Shown here: one piece after another, positions 13,800 through 14,131 of the stretch
Numbering within the stretch: the first letter of the stretch is position 1
How the letters are laid out: every line of letters starts with the position of its first letter
Assembly (NCBI GenBank): GCA_036379355.1
Contig: DASVGV010000117.1
Coordinates: 1 to 14,131, forward strand
DNA: 14,131 nt
From: CAJCIY01 sp036379355
Lineage (GTDB): Bacteria > Actinomycetota > Actinomycetes > Mycobacteriales > CAJCIY01
Direction of reading: 5' to 3'
Notes under the pieces: model-generated
The model's database searches: none
What the model was told of the DNA's origin: nothing
The model's input: the letters and a program-made list of their open reading frames with translations, nothing else
Program-made: the position numbers and the translations under genes

Positions 13800-14054
13800 T
13801 CAGTCGCGGCGGCCGGCGTTGGCGACGATCGCGCCGAGCGGTGGCAGGACGAGCGCGACCAGCAGCACCGCGATCTTCGCCGCATGCCACGGCAGGACGA
13901 AGAAGCCCAGCACGACGAGCGTCAGGTACGGAATCATGATCATCAGGTAGCGGCGACGGCGCCGTTCGATGTCGGCCTCGCGCCGCTCGCGCTCGGTCAG
14001 CGTCCGCACGTCCGGTACGGGCGGTCGGCGCAGGCGGCGCGGCACGTCCACCAC
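13800..14054 (-). CDS. Small two-helix membrane protein, DUF3099-like
   Basis: Protein of 84 aa. The N-terminal 37 residues are charged and Arg-rich (TERERREADIERRRRR). Two hydrophobic helices follow, YLMIMIPYLTLVVLGFFVLP and AAKIAVLLVALVLPPLGAIV, then a short ANAGRRD tail. The Arg-rich stretch, the helix pair and the VVLP/ANAG-type ending resemble the actinobacterial DUF3099 family, whose function is unknown; the assignment is from memory. GTG 14054 is preceded by GGGAGGAG (14062-14069 on the minus strand) at 7 nt, which decides the start. The ATG at 14059 is out of frame and soon terminates. The gene converges on the antiporter. Confidence 0.7.
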   Translation of the reverse strand: MVDVPRRLRRPPVPDVRTLTERERREADIERRRRRYLMIMIPYLTLVVLGFFVLPWHAAKIAVLLVALVLPPLGAIVANAGRRD

Positions 14055-14072
14055 TCCATCGTCTCCTCCCGC

Positions 14073-14128
14073 CGAGATGTGGGAATCGCCCGCCTGGACG
14101 GCTGAGATGCGTCGACTCGACGCATCTC
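14073..14128. repeat. GAGATG palindromic element (second copy)
   Basis: CGAGATGTGGGAAT begins at 14073. GAGATGCGTCGA (14104-14115) is followed, after one base, by its exact reverse complement TCGACGCATCTC (14117-14128), a perfect 12-bp inverted repeat. The hexamer GAGATG/CATCTC occurs three times here and three times at 2440-2498, and both copies open with GAGATGTGG. It lies upstream of the small minus-strand membrane protein gene; what lies further right is outside the window. Confidence 0.65.
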
Positions 14129-14131
14129 GCC

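Overview
The window is chromosomal DNA from a high-GC actinobacterium (Actinomycetota). G/C is strongly preferred at third codon positions, GTG starts are frequent, genes overlap tightly (TGATG, GTGA, CTGA), and several promoter-like -10 boxes sit about 6 nt before a start codon, as in leaderless actinobacterial mRNAs. The protein set resembles the Mycobacterium/Frankia side of the phylum; the genus cannot be named from the sequence alone. Eleven complete protein genes, one left-truncated gene, one probable toxin-gene relic and a possible upstream peptide ORF are visible. I saw no rRNA, tRNA, CRISPR array or insertion sequence.

Region A (1-8000) is a polysaccharide/lipid neighbourhood. A plus-strand operon encodes an enoyl-CoA hydratase (cut by the left edge), a class I SAM methyltransferase and a left-handed beta-helix acyltransferase, joined by TGATG overlaps. 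It converges on a minus-strand GT4 glycosyltransferase. Further right is a minus-strand pair: a Rv3030-like methyltransferase and a GH57/DUF1957 alpha-glucan branching enzyme, overlapping by GTGA. As I recall, this is the gene set of the mycobacterial methylglucose lipopolysaccharide region (echA17, Rv3038c, Rv3034c, Rv3032, Rv3031, Rv3030). The inference is that these enzymes extend, branch, methylate and acylate an intracellular alpha-glucan. A plus-strand MoxR AAA+ ATPase / VWA pair is lodged inside the cluster. The VWA gene has no ATG, GTG or TTG start before its conserved N-terminus and probably begins with CTG at a CTGA overlap with the moxR stop.

Region B (8077-10180) holds a PemK/MazF-like C-terminal fragment, an amidohydrolase (PF04909 type) and a divergent TetR regulator. 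Their shared intergenic region carries a GTGAC-N5-GTCAC operator candidate.

Region C (10137-12157) is an ECF transporter pair, T then S component, GTGA-coupled and with no ATPase gene beside it. Its 3' end overlaps the TetR gene tail-to-tail by 44 bp.

Region D (12158-14131) contains a CPA-type cation/proton antiporter with a C-terminal TrkA-C-like domain. Its leader has a clear -10 box and a leaderless 22-codon upstream ORF that ends in the antiporter start codon. A small DUF3099-like membrane protein converges on the antiporter. A GAGATG-based palindromic element at the right edge resembles one at 2440-2498, suggesting an interspersed intergenic repeat.
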